Assembly (NCBI RefSeq): GCF_004664715.2
Contig: NC_051067.1
Span: forward strand, 68,900,982 to 68,964,981
DNA from: Peromyscus leucopus
Lineage: Eukaryota > Chordata > Mammalia > Rodentia > Cricetidae
Reading direction: 5' to 3'
DNA: 64,000 nucleotides
The position numbers were made by a program, and so were the translations under genes. Below, one piece after another: positions 25,546 through 37,600 of the stretch. Every line of letters begins with the position of its first letter. Position 1 is the stretch's first letter. The notes below the pieces were generated by a model. It was not told the DNA's origin. It did not search any database and worked only from the letters and a program-made list of their open reading frames with translations.

Positions 25546-26240
25546 GGTTTCTCAAAGGGATGACATTAAAAAAAGAAAAAGGTCAATCATTAAATACAGA
25601 TTTCTAGTCATTGCATTCCTATTATCCTTCTCTTTTTACCTTAAACTTAACCTAAAACTCATCAAATATTTGAAAAGGAAACTAAAATAATTTAGATAAT
25701 TTTTATAAATAGTTTGACACCTACTTTATAGTCTACACATTCATTTATAAATGCAGTTGTTGTCCCTTTTCAGACACACATGCATGCTAGATATATTCAC
25801 TCTACACATCATTATTTGCTGAATACCTACTGTGTACAAGCCACTATGCTTAGTTCTATTTATCAGTTTCTCCCCATCATTTCATGTTTGCCTAATGATA
25901 GTAGAGCTATCTGTTAGTTAATCATGGCAGGGAAGATTTATTTTTTTCACACTATAATGAAAAAGGAAATATAGTGTAGTCTTGAATTATGTGTTAGGTA
26001 GTTATGTCCTTGTTGAGGCCACCAGTGAAGGCTGCCAAGAGAAAGTATTGAGTAAGCTGAAACATAAGTAGGAACTAACTAGGTTTCCTTTTGTCAAACC
26101 CAATAGCATTTTGTATAAATGTCCCAAGTTAGTAGTGGGACATTAAAAGACTGATAAAGTGTGGCTTTAAGAGGAACAACAACAATAACAACAACAAAAA
26201 AAAATAAGGAAGCTGGGTAGAGAATGAGGCTAGGGCACAG
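25546..26240. other. Intron, possible old MIR/L2 trace
   Basis: GCTGAATACCTACTGTGTAC near 25818 resembles an ancient MIR or L2 motif, but too little is preserved to call. Otherwise unassigned. Confidence 0.3.
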
Positions 26241-26600
26241 TTTGAGCTTTTTATGTTTTAAATGATTTGTTGTGAAAGTTATAGTTGAGCATTGCATCTA
26301 CATCACTCCCAACCATCTGTCCCCTTCTATTCCCTCCTGTATCCCATGCAGCCCTGCCAAATACATGATCTCTTTTACTTATTATTGTTACATCTATGAA
26401 CGTATTCATATGTATGCACACATTTACATACAACTCAGTGAGTCAGTTTAGCATGGCAAGTATATATCTATGTCCATGGATAGTCACTTTGGTTTGGATA
26501 ACCTATGTGGAAACTCATCCCTGAAGGAAACTGGTTCTAGCTCTTTAAGTAGTCGTTGACCACTTGTTGAAGGTGAACCTGCAGATGTCAAGGCAGGCAG
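26241..26600 (-). repeat. Possible rodent L1-derived fragment
   Basis: The stretch with TCCCTGAAGGAAACTGGTTC and TTTGGATAACCTATGTGG resembles an antisense rodent L1 segment from memory. Boundaries are uncertain. Confidence 0.35.
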
Positions 26601-27764
26601 TGATCTTCAAAGAGGTGAGAATAAAAACTCGGTTTAGACTGACTTAGTCAACCTAGATCAGACTGGGGAGTCTGATGATAGGTGGTTTATTGTCAAAGTA
26701 TTTAAAGCATAGAACAATTAGAGAAAAATTTCTAGGAAAGAATTATTCCTATTCTAGGTCCACAGTAAAGGTTAATGTGTGACTACTTAGAAACTCATTT
26801 GCAAAGTACATGTGACCTTAAGAGTAGGTTCTATAGTTAAAAGGCCTAAAATCTAGTGTGGCCTCTGACCAAAATAACATAAAGGCCAGCAGGTCATAAA
26901 GTACATGTGACATCTCCCCTAAGGATAGGTTCCATCAACTGGGATCTAAAGATAATAATGGTCTAAGGAGGCAGAGTCTGGAAGATTTGGGTGAGGTCTG
27001 CCTTTATAGCAAAAGGTGGGTGAGGTCTGTCTCTAAGATAGAAAAGAGTCTATCAGGTCATTAACAATATGCACTTCCAGACTTCTGGGTGGAAAACAGG
27101 TGATTCTTCCTTTGAGGAGAGGCCCTTGCATGTTTAATAGTGCTGGTCCTCTAGTGCTCTATGGGCAACAAGGACCTTTGTGCCCCAACCATCTGTAGCT
27201 CTTCTTCATGTATGGATAAGCCCATGTGGAAAACCCTCTGAACATGTTGGCGTGTAAACTGATGCTGTCATTATGGTGATCTTAATCAGGCAACCATAAC
27301 AGTTGATATTTCATGGGTAATTTTCCCTGTGGTGTCTAAGAGACAGTACCAACTCAGACAGCATTCTGAGTCTTGGGCTCTAACAGTCTTTAAGGTCCTT
27401 TTCAGTGATTTTCCCTGAGCCTTCAGTTTAGGGATTGCACTGAAGATGTATCAGTTGGGGTTGGAAACCCTACCATTTCTTATTCTCTACATTTTGAGCA
27501 GCTGTGACTCTCTGTAGGAGTTTCCATCTGTTGCCAGTTACTGTAAGAATAAGTGTTTGGAATACAGTAATAATTGACTTCGGAAAATGACAGCAGTAAT
27601 TTCTCCTGTTAGATGTATGGCCCCTCCAGCCATGGTGAGTTGACTAGGTTTACAGGATCAGGTATGAGTTCCCTCTTATCAAGAAGACCTTAAGTTCAAC
27701 TATATAATGTACAATAAATGGAAGAAATACTTTCAAACCCCTATGAAACCAGTACTACTCTAAA
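26601..27764. other. Intron, unclassified
   Basis: Two similar phrases (AAGTACATGTGACCTTAAG near 26805 and AAGTACATGTGACATCTCC near 26899) suggest an internal repeat or an unfamiliar element. No coding feature was found. Confidence 0.35.
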
Positions 27765-28170
27765 CCCAAAACCATGTAAAGACACAATAACAACAAAGTT
27801 GCAAACTGAATAGGAACATAAATTGAAAACATAATCCATTATAGGCAAATTGGCTTTATCCTAGAGATGCAGGGATGATTCAGCATACATAAGTCAATAA
27901 AATCTAAAAAAACCATATAAATGGATTTAAAAATAGCTATTACAAGATCATCTCAATAGATGCAGAAGAGATCTTTGACAAATCCTCACATGTCTCATGA
28001 TAAAAAGTCCCAAAGAGAACAGGATTTGAGGTAGCATAGCTTGACATAGTAAAACACAGATAAAACAAATCATAGTCAACATCAACCTAAGAGAAGAAAA
28101 CCACAAAGCATTCCCCTAAAATCTAGGTCATGTTAGGAATGTTCTTCTTAATGCCAAAGTAAGACCCTTT
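27765..28170 (+). pseudogene. L1 ORF2 fragment, sense, decayed
   Basis: The stretch around CTTTATCCTAGAGATGCAGG, then GATCATCTCAATAGATGCAG and GATCTTTGACAAATCC, corresponds to the reverse-transcriptase region of rodent L1 ORF2. Several in-frame stops and frameshifts make it non-functional. Confidence 0.65.
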
Positions 28171-28884
28171 GAGGGATATTTTTCAGCTTTGAAATGACAA
28201 ATCCACATATTTGTGTAAGTATGGGGATATGTATTTATATTTATCCTTGTGTGAATAGGAGAAAATATAAATGTCTTCATATAATATGCGAAGCTATGAT
28301 GCTATATTTAGAAGTCCTCAATAACACAGCAAGTTGGGTTAAAATAAGCATGATCTACAGAAATTATTTGTACAACTCCAGCTTCATTAATTTTTATATT
28401 TTTCATTAAACTACCCATTTTACCTGAGAGTCTTATTTTGCTTGCATGAACCTGTGAAGCATATTTTCAACAAATAAATTTGGATTTTATAGGCTTGCCA
28501 TTCCAGCAAGAAAGTGAAAATATTCTGTCTAAAATAACTTCATAACAAACATAAAATGAATATTTCAAAAAGTGTCTGTGGCCACACATCCAAACAATGG
28601 GTGCACTGCTTTGCCTCTCATTTCTTAAAAAGACAGGAGGTGCTAACTGCAGATTTACCTCCAGATATTTGCTAGGAGTTTGCGAGATGCTTCTGTGCAG
28701 ATTATCTCATAACATTTTTAGGTTCGTTAATTGCTCTTGGTGTCCATTTTATCTTTTAATGTAGAATGTCATTAACTTATATATAAACATTAAACATGAT
28801 TATGCCTATAGTTTAACAAATGAGTGTGAATTCTAACTTTCCATATTAGTCAGTTTACTTCAGTTGATTGATACCATTTATTTG
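28171..28884. other. Intron, nothing recognised
   Basis: AT-rich. No feature beyond short unsupported frames. Confidence 0.35.
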
Positions 28885-29110
28885 TTTAAGATTTATTCAT
28901 TTTTATGTTATGTACATGTGAGTATGCCTGAATGCATGTATGTACACCACACACATGCAGGTACCCATGGAGGCAAGAAAAAGGCATCAGAGTCCCTGGA
29001 ACTGGAGTTACAGGTGGTTGTGTGTTGCCTTGTGTGGCTGCTGGGAACCAAACTCTGTCCTCTGCAAGAGTAGTAATTGCTGTTATACACTGAGCCATCT
29101 TTCCAGCCCT
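28885..29110 (-). mobile_element. B3-type SINE, antisense
   Basis: The + strand shows AAGATTTATTCATTTTTATG, GAACTGGAGTTACAGGTGGT, GCTGCTGGGAACCAAACTCT and the closing GAGCCATCTTTCCAGCCC. Reversed, that last part is the tRNA-like head GGGCTGGAAAGATGGCTC. Confidence 0.8.
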
Positions 29111-29856
29111 GTTCTCATCTTAAATGATTTGAAGAATGTTTTCTGTTTAATAAACATCTTACTATAAATACTAATCATTTTTTTCTTGTAGATTTTTAAA
29201 AGATATTTTATCATAACTGTAGAGGATTTTCATGCTAATAAAAATGATCGACATAAGTTGAATCATGTTATGGTCTAGTCTTCCTCTGAGAAACAAGGAT
29301 CAATCTTGGCTTCTATGAGATGATTTAGTTTGCATATTTATGAAGTGATTTTTTTTGCTGTCATTTAAATTCAACATAATTTCTGCATAGTGTCCAATCT
29401 CCTGGGCGTATCATTGATTTCATTATCCTCTTGTCATCATCATGCTTGTTTAAAAACATTTAATGTTTTCCCAGTTGATGAATTTATAAAAGGTTAAGTC
29501 AAAAAGAGTTTATGAACACACTAGATATACAAAATACATTTTATTTAATTGGAATATTTAGAGGCTATTCCCTCTGTGTTTATTATGTTAAATAGAATGA
29601 AGGTCAGTAGTTCTAATAATTATTACTTTCCTAGCTTTACAGATTTGACTTCATAGATCATAGCTATAGTTTTGTCTCTTTCCCCCACTCATTTATTCAA
29701 TGTATAGTTCATTTATACCTGTTGACCTTATTTATATTTGTTACTATCATATATTCATTACAAAGCAATTTTATGATTTATTTTGTTCATTTTTTTATAC
29801 TCTGGAGATTATAACTCTTCTACTTTGCTTTTCTAAACCTTTGACACATCTCCCAT
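29111..29856. other. Intron, nothing recognised
   Basis: AT-rich; no feature found. Confidence 0.35.
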
Positions 29857-30043
29857 CTATTTGGGTCTTTTTTTTTTTTTTTTTGTTTTTCCGAGACAGG
29901 GTTTCTCTGCGTAGCTTTGCGCCTTTCCTGGAGCTCACTTGGTAGCCCAGGCTGGCCTCGAACTCACAGAGATTCGCCTGGCTCTGCCTCCCGAGTGCTG
30001 GGATTAAAGGCGTGCGCCACCACCGCCCGGCTATTTGGGTCTT
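29857..30043 (-). mobile_element. B1 SINE, antisense, young, 13-bp target duplication
   Basis: A full B1 in reverse runs from the T-run (poly-A tail) to GCGCCACCACCGCCCGG. The exact duplication ctatttgggtctt lies at 29857-29869 and 30031-30043. Several CpGs survive, indicating a recent insertion. Confidence 0.93.
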
Positions 30044-31187
30044 TATTTTGCTACTTTCTCACTTAATGGCAACATAAGACACATCAAATTCAGGTATGCA
30101 CTTGGTCTAGGTCTAGTCTCTTCTGTCCCACTAAGATATGGTATCCTTGATGGTCTGATCTCATTTGCATGACTTCTCATCTGATAGTGATATAAAATAT
30201 ATATGATTTTGTAATCTAGACAGTTCTATGCATACATTCACACACACATATATATAACCATAATTACTTCTGTGTCATTATCACTTATTATTAATATATA
30301 ATTATATTATATAATATTATATAAAAGTAAGTTCATAGTATCTCTAAATGTGGTCCATTATCTCACAAGTCCTTCAGATCTTCTCCTCTATCTTGTTTAA
30401 AATCTTATATTCAAATAGCAAGAAATTTCCCCTACCATTTCTTACCTATGCTTTTAAAATTTTCATATGAATTTTCCATACTAAGCCATGCCTCTTTTAT
30501 GTTCTTTACTAATTATAGTACATTGCTGATGTGCAATTATTTTTCTTTTTTTTACAAATCTTTTGTTTACAGATTTATTATGTCTGTGAGTTTGTTATAC
30601 ACATCATTCATGCATTAAGACTGATTTGTCAGATTGTAAATCATTTGGACCATTCAACCTCCTGAGCAATACATTAAGGTTTTTTTTTAATACTGTAGTA
30701 TTACTTGGGTCTTGATAGAATCTCAGTGTCATATGCTTACCATTGCATTTAGTGTTATATAAAAACTTAGTATTGTATAAGAACGTATTTATTGGAAAGT
30801 TTCCTGTCATAAAAAATACCCACTGTAATTCACCTATACAGTCACCTTCCTATATTCCCAAATCACTGCCTATCACAATATCTTTGTTACCAGTGCAGTT
30901 TTGAACCATCTAATATCTTGGCAGTTGCATTTGAGAGTGTTTACGAGGTAGAACAATGGTTCTTCAAATATTTTAAATGTTATATAGGCCAGCGACACAA
31001 GTCATGGAAGGAACATGTGTTTAAAATAGTCAAGGTTCTGTGTTCAATTCCCACCACCAAAATATACAATAACTATTTGCAATGAACGTGTGATTGTTTT
31101 TCCTCAATGTTCTGTTCCACAGAGAAATGACATCAAAAAAGACAAGACCACAACTTGGTGACAAATTCTCTCAGTTTTCCTTCATTT
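30044..31187. other. Intron with a possible tRNA-derived SINE trace
   Basis: AT-rich. At about 30987-31065, GGCCAGCGACACAAGTCATG and GTTCAATTCCCACCACC look like a decayed ID/B2-type head, but it is too weak to call separately. Confidence 0.35.
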
Positions 31188-31309
31188 AAGAAAGTCTTTG
31201 GGAGGGGGGAGAATAGGGGAACCCGTGGCTGATATGTAGAACTGAGTGGTATTGTAAAATAAAATAAATAAAAAAATAAATAAATAAAAATTAAAAAAAA
31301 GAAAGTCTT
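31188..31309 (+). mobile_element. Very short 5'-truncated L1 with target duplication
   Basis: About 100 bp of L1 3' end (GGGAGAATAGGGGAACCC, then GTAGAACTGAGTGGTATTGT) plus an A-rich tail is enclosed by the exact duplication aagaaagtctt (31188-31198 and 31299-31309). The 3' end matches those of the larger L1 copies at 40500 and 59740. Confidence 0.88.
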
Positions 31310-33086
31310 AAGGGGACCTTGTTGCAACCTAGTGTAAACAAAAATGTAGGGTCTCTGCTCAGGTGGAGTGAAGACAAGATTTGTTTTCAGAAGTGTTTAG
31401 CTGTGGTAGAGTGGTTACTAACCAAGTACTGTCTTTCTTGTTAAACTTGCTCCCTTTGCAATATTTTGACGTCAATGACCAATCAGTGATCTTGGATTAT
31501 CCAAGCAATTTGTTTTTCATATTTAATTTGTATAAACGATGACAAATGGACACTGTCATCCTACTACTTTGTAACTTCTTATTGCCTGATATTCCTAGTT
31601 AGTCTGCCACCTACTATTACTCCATTTTCCAAGTCTTCTAATAGTTTATACCCAGGAAATTTAATATTTATTAGCAGGAAATAAGACATTGCTAAAATAT
31701 TTCCTGAAGAAAAAAAAAGTGACTCAATGGGTATATCATTGATGGATAATTAAACAAGTGATTTAGAATCTAGGAAAACCTTTCAAATATGATGAAGACG
31801 TCAGTGAAGAAAAAGTGGTATTTCTCAAATGGTTTGGGATAAAGTATCCAATTATCTCATAAAATTTTGTATATTTATATCAAACATTAGACTGAACTGA
31901 TGAACTAATTTCTCATTAACACAGCTTTAAAATGGGAAGTGGCTTTATCTTCTTAGTATTTCCCATTGCCTTTCCTCATGAAGAGGGAAGATTCAAGTGA
32001 GTCACAGAGGCAAACACCTTGTGATGCCTCAGGGGCAGTGCACATGACAAGGTAATCTACTCAAAGCTTAAGAAAAGCTTAAAATATGGCGAGTAAGCAT
32101 TTCTCCCGTTTTTGAAATTTAACCTATTAATGAACATAAATTTACTTTTCTTTATTTATTTCCTCAGGAATCTTGAATTAAAATCCATGTGAGTAGAATT
32201 GTTATGCCCCTGGCCAATTAGTGGCAAAATTATAGGATGGATGTCAGTGACATTTATCATACAGCCTTAGAAAGAATTGAAGTCAAGGCATTAATAAATG
32301 AGTAGATAAATAAGGAACTTGGAATTGATTGCATATCTACCTTGTAAAAATGTATGTGTGAGAGAGGAAGTCAATATAGTAATTTGTTTTTATGAACTCT
32401 ATATTAGACTACTCAACTTCCACAGGGTAGGCTCCATTTTCTCTCCATTTGATTCAAGAAAATAACATTGAAATTGTCAATATATGAACATTGTATGCTT
32501 TCTGAATAAACAAATGAATAGATAGGCATGTAAAAATAAATGTATATTAAGAATAAATTAGGCAACTATAGGAATAAAAATTGATGCTATAGTCAAAGAT
32601 TTTATATATATTAGACTATAAAAAGTGCTGGAATATATTAGAGTGATGTTTTATGATAGATACCACAATATGGAAGATTCTCAACATAATTAACTCTCAT
32701 TTTCTTTTATTTTTTTATCCTTGTAAAAATCAAAGTGAACACTTTGTTCAAGTCTCTCAATCTTTTTATTTTTAATAGAAGCCTCATTATAAGATTTAAG
32801 AAATGATTCATATTTTATTGATTAAAGGGATCACATGACTTTCTTTGATGTTATTTGTTGAAAACTCTTTTCAGGCTTAGCACATCTCAAGGGTATTGTA
32901 TGAGTTACAGAAGTGGATGCCTGGGAAAATGTTACAATTTATGAATTAAGACAGGCTTTCATCAACATCCTTGTCTCTGATATTCTTAAGTGTCAGACAG
33001 ATCCCCTCGGTTTAATCTTTAATTTAATTTATCATCCTTTTGATTCTCAATCACTAAAACATCACTGAGAGTCAAAGACTAACCTT
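31310..33086. other. Intron, nothing recognised
   Basis: AT-rich; no exon, RNA gene or clear repeat. Confidence 0.35.
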
Positions 33087-33096
33087 GAAAAGAACT

Positions 33097-33127
<31 letters not shown>

Positions 33128-33280
33128 GGTTTTTCGAGACAGGGTTTCTCTGTGTAGTTTTGCGCCTTTCCTGGAGCTCACTTGGTAGCCCAGGCTGGCC
33201 TCGAACTCACAGCGATCCGCCTGGTGGCGCACGCCTTTAATCCCAGCACTCGGGAGGCAGAGCCAGAAAAGAACTTCTTT
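33087..33280 (-). mobile_element. B1 SINE with inverted 5' head
   Basis: From the T-run to about 33222 this is an antisense B1 (GGTTTTTCGAGACAGGG through GATCCGCCTGG). From about 33223 to 33266 the B1 head appears in sense orientation (TGGCGCACGCCTTTAATCCC through GGCAGAGCCAG). The whole is bounded by the exact duplication gaaaagaacttcttt (33087-33101 and 33266-33280). The two parts share only a few bases (CCAG) at the join. Confidence 0.92.
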
Positions 33281-33793
33281 AACCATAAGAAAGATATGAA
33301 ATTCCTAATAGAATTTCTGTGTGAATACCACCCCCTTTTACGCAGATATTTCACAGGTCTCTGGGGATGAGTATATATTAGGAAATAGTATTAAAAGCTT
33401 TACCTATAAATTGCTAGTTGTTTCGCAAAATTAATTTTACATCAATGGATACATAGTTTCACCTTCTGTTTGTTGCCTCTAATACAAATCAATAGAACAA
33501 ACTATCTAATACAAATAAACAGAAAAAGAACAAAAAGAACAATTAGACCAAGTATCTATTTAGTCTCCACAGAATGAGGCATTGGGCACATGCCCTAATT
33601 CTCCAAAGCAGGAAATTACAAATGTATAACTCCTTTGGATCCTTTCTTCAGACATTTCTTTTTGTAAATTTCCATATATCCTTAAAATACAAAAAAGTTA
33701 TATATTTCATGGCTGTTGCATTATAACTTCATGTGAACATCATACCTTATTTTCTAGATGCTATTCAATTAAACACTCGCCTGTTTCATTATT
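33281..33793. other. Intron, nothing recognised
   Basis: AT-rich; no feature found. Confidence 0.35.
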
Positions 33794-33969
33794 TGATTAC
33801 CTTTTTTTTTTTTTTTTTTTTTGAGACCAGGTTTCTCTGTGTAGCTTTGCAGCCTGTCCTGGAACTCACTCTGTAGACCAGGCTGGCCTCGAGCTCACAA
33901 AGATCTGCCCGCCTCTGCCTCCCAAGTGCTGGGATTAAAGGCATGCGCCGCCACCACCCGGCTGATTAC
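33794..33969 (-). mobile_element. B1 SINE, antisense, 7-bp visible duplication
   Basis: Complete antisense B1 from the T-run to GCCACCACCCGGC, with tgattac at 33794-33800 and 33963-33969. The ACCAGGCTGGCCTCGAGCTC part differs from the neighbouring copy, so it is a separate subfamily or older copy. Confidence 0.85.
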
Positions 33970-34140
33970 TGCCCTCTGAGATCAAATTCTTATTGTGAAT
34001 TCATCCAGGAAAAACAATGGAACAGCAGCAAGTAGTATTGGTGATTTGGATCCTAACCATAAGGGCAATGTGATGCTAATGTTTTCTCTTTTGGTAAATA
34101 GCCATTATCATGATCTCTTAAACCATCCTGTCCTTGTTTT

Positions 34141-34365
34141 TCTGCTGTTGTTATGATAAAAAATAACCTGAAAATAGCAGCATATAGAGAAAAGGTTTAT
34201 TCTGCTTCACATTTCAAGGATACAGTTCATCCTGCAGGGGAAGTTGAGGCAACAGGAGCGTGAACCCACTCCTTACATTCACAATCCCAAGCAGAGTGGG
34301 GTCGAACCCATGCAGCTCTGTGTCTTTGTTTTTTACAGTCCAGGATGCAAACAAGGAGCAGTGGG
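34141..34365. repeat. Old rodent repeat (RMER1-like), left part
   Basis: It begins GTTGTTATGATAAAAAATAACC, analogous to the element at 361, and is interrupted by the LTR at 34372; it resumes at 34768 with CCCATCTCAGGACAGTCAAG. Confidence 0.4.
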
Positions 34366-34767
34366 CAGGTCTTTTAGCTAGAGTTTTCCTTCCTGGCCCA
34401 CAGTCAGGACAAATCTCTCTCACCCGCCAGTCCCACAGCCGCTCAGACCCAACCAAGTAAACACAGAAACTTATATTGCTTACAAACTGTATGGCCATGG
34501 CAGGCTTCTTGCTAACTGTTCTTATATCTTAAATTAACCCATTTCTATTAATCTATAAGTTGCCACATGGCTTGTGGCTTACCGGTGGTACCTTAACATC
34601 TTCTCATGGAGGCTGGCAGTGTCTCTCCGCCTCAGCCTACCACTTCGCAGAATTCTCTTCTCTGCTTGTCCTGCCTATACTTCCTGCCTGGCTACTGGCC
34701 AATCAGTATTTTATTTATTAACCAATCAGAGCACATTTAACATACAGAACATCCCACAGCACAGGTC
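34366..34767 (-). mobile_element. Solo LTR (TGCTGTGGGATG family), antisense
   Basis: The LTR body is 34372-34761, between exact hexamers caggtc (34366-34371 and 34762-34767). On the minus strand it begins TGCTGTGGGATGTTCTGTAT and carries a GATTGGTTAATAAATAAAAT polyadenylation-type region. It is inserted in an older repeat. Confidence 0.85.
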
Positions 34768-35050
34768 TTCCCATCTCAGGACAGTCAAGGTAACTCCCGG
34801 TAGGCATGCCTGGAAGCCAGTATCCTGTTGATTCCATCCAGTTCTTGGGAAAAGCTAGAACCAAAACACCACAAAGCACTGTGCACAAGCAAAGTCAGAT
34901 GAGTGTCAACTGGCTTTTCTGATGCCTTAATGTAGGTGTCATTTTTTTACTTGCCTGTTAGGGTTATGGCATATGTCAGATCATGTTACAATCCTAGAAG
35001 CATTCACATATTTTCATGTTATAGTACTTCTTGAACCCTCACTATTCTGA

Positions 35051-35419
35051 GGAAATTGTAGATGAATTGCTAAATGGTCTTATAGATGAAATACATGGGA
35101 GCCAGGTATTGGGGTGAAAGATCAGAGAAGCAGAACATCCACAGTTAGCCTTACTTCACCAACTTCTCAACCAATCCTATTTCCTCAAACTGGAAGCCTC
35201 TGAGTCCTCACATAAATGAATCTCAGCTGAACTGCTGCTAAAAGCCTAAAAGCTTAACCAGCTCTAGTTCCTGGTCCTCACACCTTATATACCTTTCTGC
35301 TTCCTGCCATCACTTCCTGGGATTAAAGGTATGTGGCACCATGCCTGACTGTTTCCACTGTGGCCTTGAACTCACAGAGATCCAGATGGATCTCTGCCTC
35401 CCAAGTGACAGGATTAAAG

Positions 35420-35468
<49 letters not shown>

Positions 35469-35577
35469 ACCATTTTCTGGCCTCTATGTCTATCTAGTGG
35501 CTTTTCTGTTCTCTGACCCCAGATAAGTTTATTAGGGTGCACAATATGTTGGGGGATACAATATCACCATAGGAAAT
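35051..35577 (-). mobile_element. Solo LTR with internal B1-like modules (copy D)
   Basis: The LTR at 35057-35571 lies between exact hexamers ggaaat (35051-35056 and 35572-35577). Reversed, it has the start region GGTGATATTG, CCCTAATAAACTTATCTGGG, B1-like modules, the TATA-type GGTATATAAGG (+ strand 35285-35295) and a 3' part with CCCCAATACCTGGC. A (TG)n tract of 46 bp at 35421-35466 has grown inside one B1-like module. Confidence 0.88.
35421..35466. repeat. (TG)n microsatellite inside the LTR
   Basis: 46 bp of uninterrupted TG starting right after GGATTAAAGA, the point where other copies read GGCGTGTG. Confidence 0.95.
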
Positions 35578-36149
35578 ATTTGCATATGTCATTTCTAAAT
35601 TAACTTTTAGTTTGAAGAATTATATCCTGAAACTGATATAGCTGGTTCACAGATTTTATAGTTTTGAAAAATAAAAATATTGTGATTATGTAGTAATAGA
35701 ATATTTGAAATCTGACTGACTTGGAAGCGTATCATATTTGTTCCATGTTCAACTCGATGCATAGAGATAACTGATTTCCCATTAATCCTTTTGCCTTTTG
35801 TTTCCTTCTCTGTGTTAGTGAACAAAGCTCTTTAGGAGGAATGTGTAACCAGAATAATTAGATACAATGTTTAAAAAGTAGGGAAGTGGTGTCCAGAACT
35901 ATAAACTCAGTAATCCCTTAATTTCTTTCAGATTCTTATAAATACTAAGAATTTTGGCTGTTGCAGGAATAGGTGGATTTAACTGATGAGTACACTGTCA
36001 TGATACTACCCCTGCAAATGCTAAAAGCATGTTCACTGCTAATCCCACCAGTATTGCTTTAGGAAGATGTGCAGGTGGGTTAACATGTCTGTTTTGGTGA
36101 GATAAAAAACAGCATGGATGTTAGCAGAGCTCCGCTGGTTTTTGGTTTT
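35578..36149. other. Intron, nothing recognised
   Basis: AT-rich sequence ending in a T-run that begins the next L1 fragment. Confidence 0.35.
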
Positions 36150-36873
36150 TTTTTTTTTTATTGATTCTTTAGGAATTTCACATCCCAATCCCACTCATCT
36201 CCCAGTCCCTCCGTACCCACTCCTTCCTCTTGCAGTGCTCCCCACAAAGGAAAGCTAAACAAGAATAAAAATAAACAATTTTTTTTTTTTAAAAAAAAAG
36301 GAAAACAACTTGCTCCTCCATCTTTCCCACCTCTCCATCGCTCGCTTCTTCATTCATTTTAGTGGCGTTGGGAGCTGCTGTGTATCATGCAGTGTACTCT
36401 TTTGCCCAAACAGTCTTACTTGCAAATGTTCATTGTGTAATGAGTTGTTTGTCGGGTTCAAGGCCTCTGGCTTTGGTATATCATCAAAACTGGAACTTCA
36501 CCGAAACTCCTCTCGGATATCCTGTGGACCCCAGTCATGGTGGTCTTGTGGCTGTGGTTTTGCAGGATCAGTCCCTTCACACACTCCAGCAGGTCATAGA
36601 TGGGTTAGATATTGGGGTTTTCCTGCTCCAAGTATTGGATGTGTGCCTGGAGGGCAGCTGAGAGTAGCCGCTGGGTTAATCAGTCCAGGCCCTTGGGACA
36701 GCTCCTCTCAACTGAGGGGTACAGCCAGCTCTCTCAGGGTGTGATGAGGTGGTAGGGCAAGCTTTCCCATCAGGGTCCCTTATCTCAGGGATGTGGAGGT
36801 TCTGGATCAGCTCTCCTATGGGGTGGGGCAGATCACTGGAACCTTCGTTGGTTAAGAGCTCCTGTACCATGCA
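36150..36873 (-). mobile_element. L1 fragment (Lx-like), antisense, next to the MAM exon
   Basis: It starts with TTGATTCTTTAGGAATTTCACA, related to 13016, followed by a C-rich block, an A-run, then a GC-richer stretch (36470-36870) with antisense L1 features. It ends about 60 bp before the exon at 36933. The GC-rich open frames here are L1-derived, not gene exons. Confidence 0.6.
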
Positions 36874-36905
36874 ATATTTCTTATTATTAAGTGCTTTAGT
36901 GATTC

Positions 36906-37283
<378 letters not shown>

Positions 37284-37299
37284 TAATATCAGTCCATAA

Positions 37300-37600
37300 C
37301 CATTTGGGTTACTATACCAACTTGTGTCATAAACTTTGTGGCTAAGAAAGAGAGAAACTTACTGCACGTTGGTCTAGATGCCAGAAACCGAAACCATTAT
37401 TCCAGTTCATGGGAGGTTTAGAGACAGCAGCTTTCTGCTGAGTCATATGGTAGAAGGAAAAATTCACTCCTTAAGGCTATGTTTGTATATTAATTACATG
37501 TTGTCAGCTCTATCCTCATGACCCACTCATATCCTCAAATATTCTACCTTCTAATAACATCATTGGAAGTTAGGATCTCAACAGTGAATTTGAACAGGAT
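37300..37600 (+). repeat. Old mammalian repeat, unclassified
   Basis: It contains a pattern resembling a common old LTR-type mammalian repeat: an early GGGTTACTATACCAACTTG, GGCAGCTTTCTGCTGAGTC-like text, then CTCATGACCCACTCATATCC and GGAAGTTAGGATCTCAACAG. The name is not certain. A similar pattern lies at 50100-50410. Confidence 0.35.

Noticed and set aside
33182..33370. Open frame through a B1 that reads like a protein tail
   Set aside because: B1-derived translation common in rodent DNA; there is no transcript evidence in the sequence.
36310..36744. A 144-codon GC-richer frame next to the MAM exon
   Set aside because: Lies wholly in an antisense L1 fragment; two overlapping frames are open equally, as expected from repeat composition.
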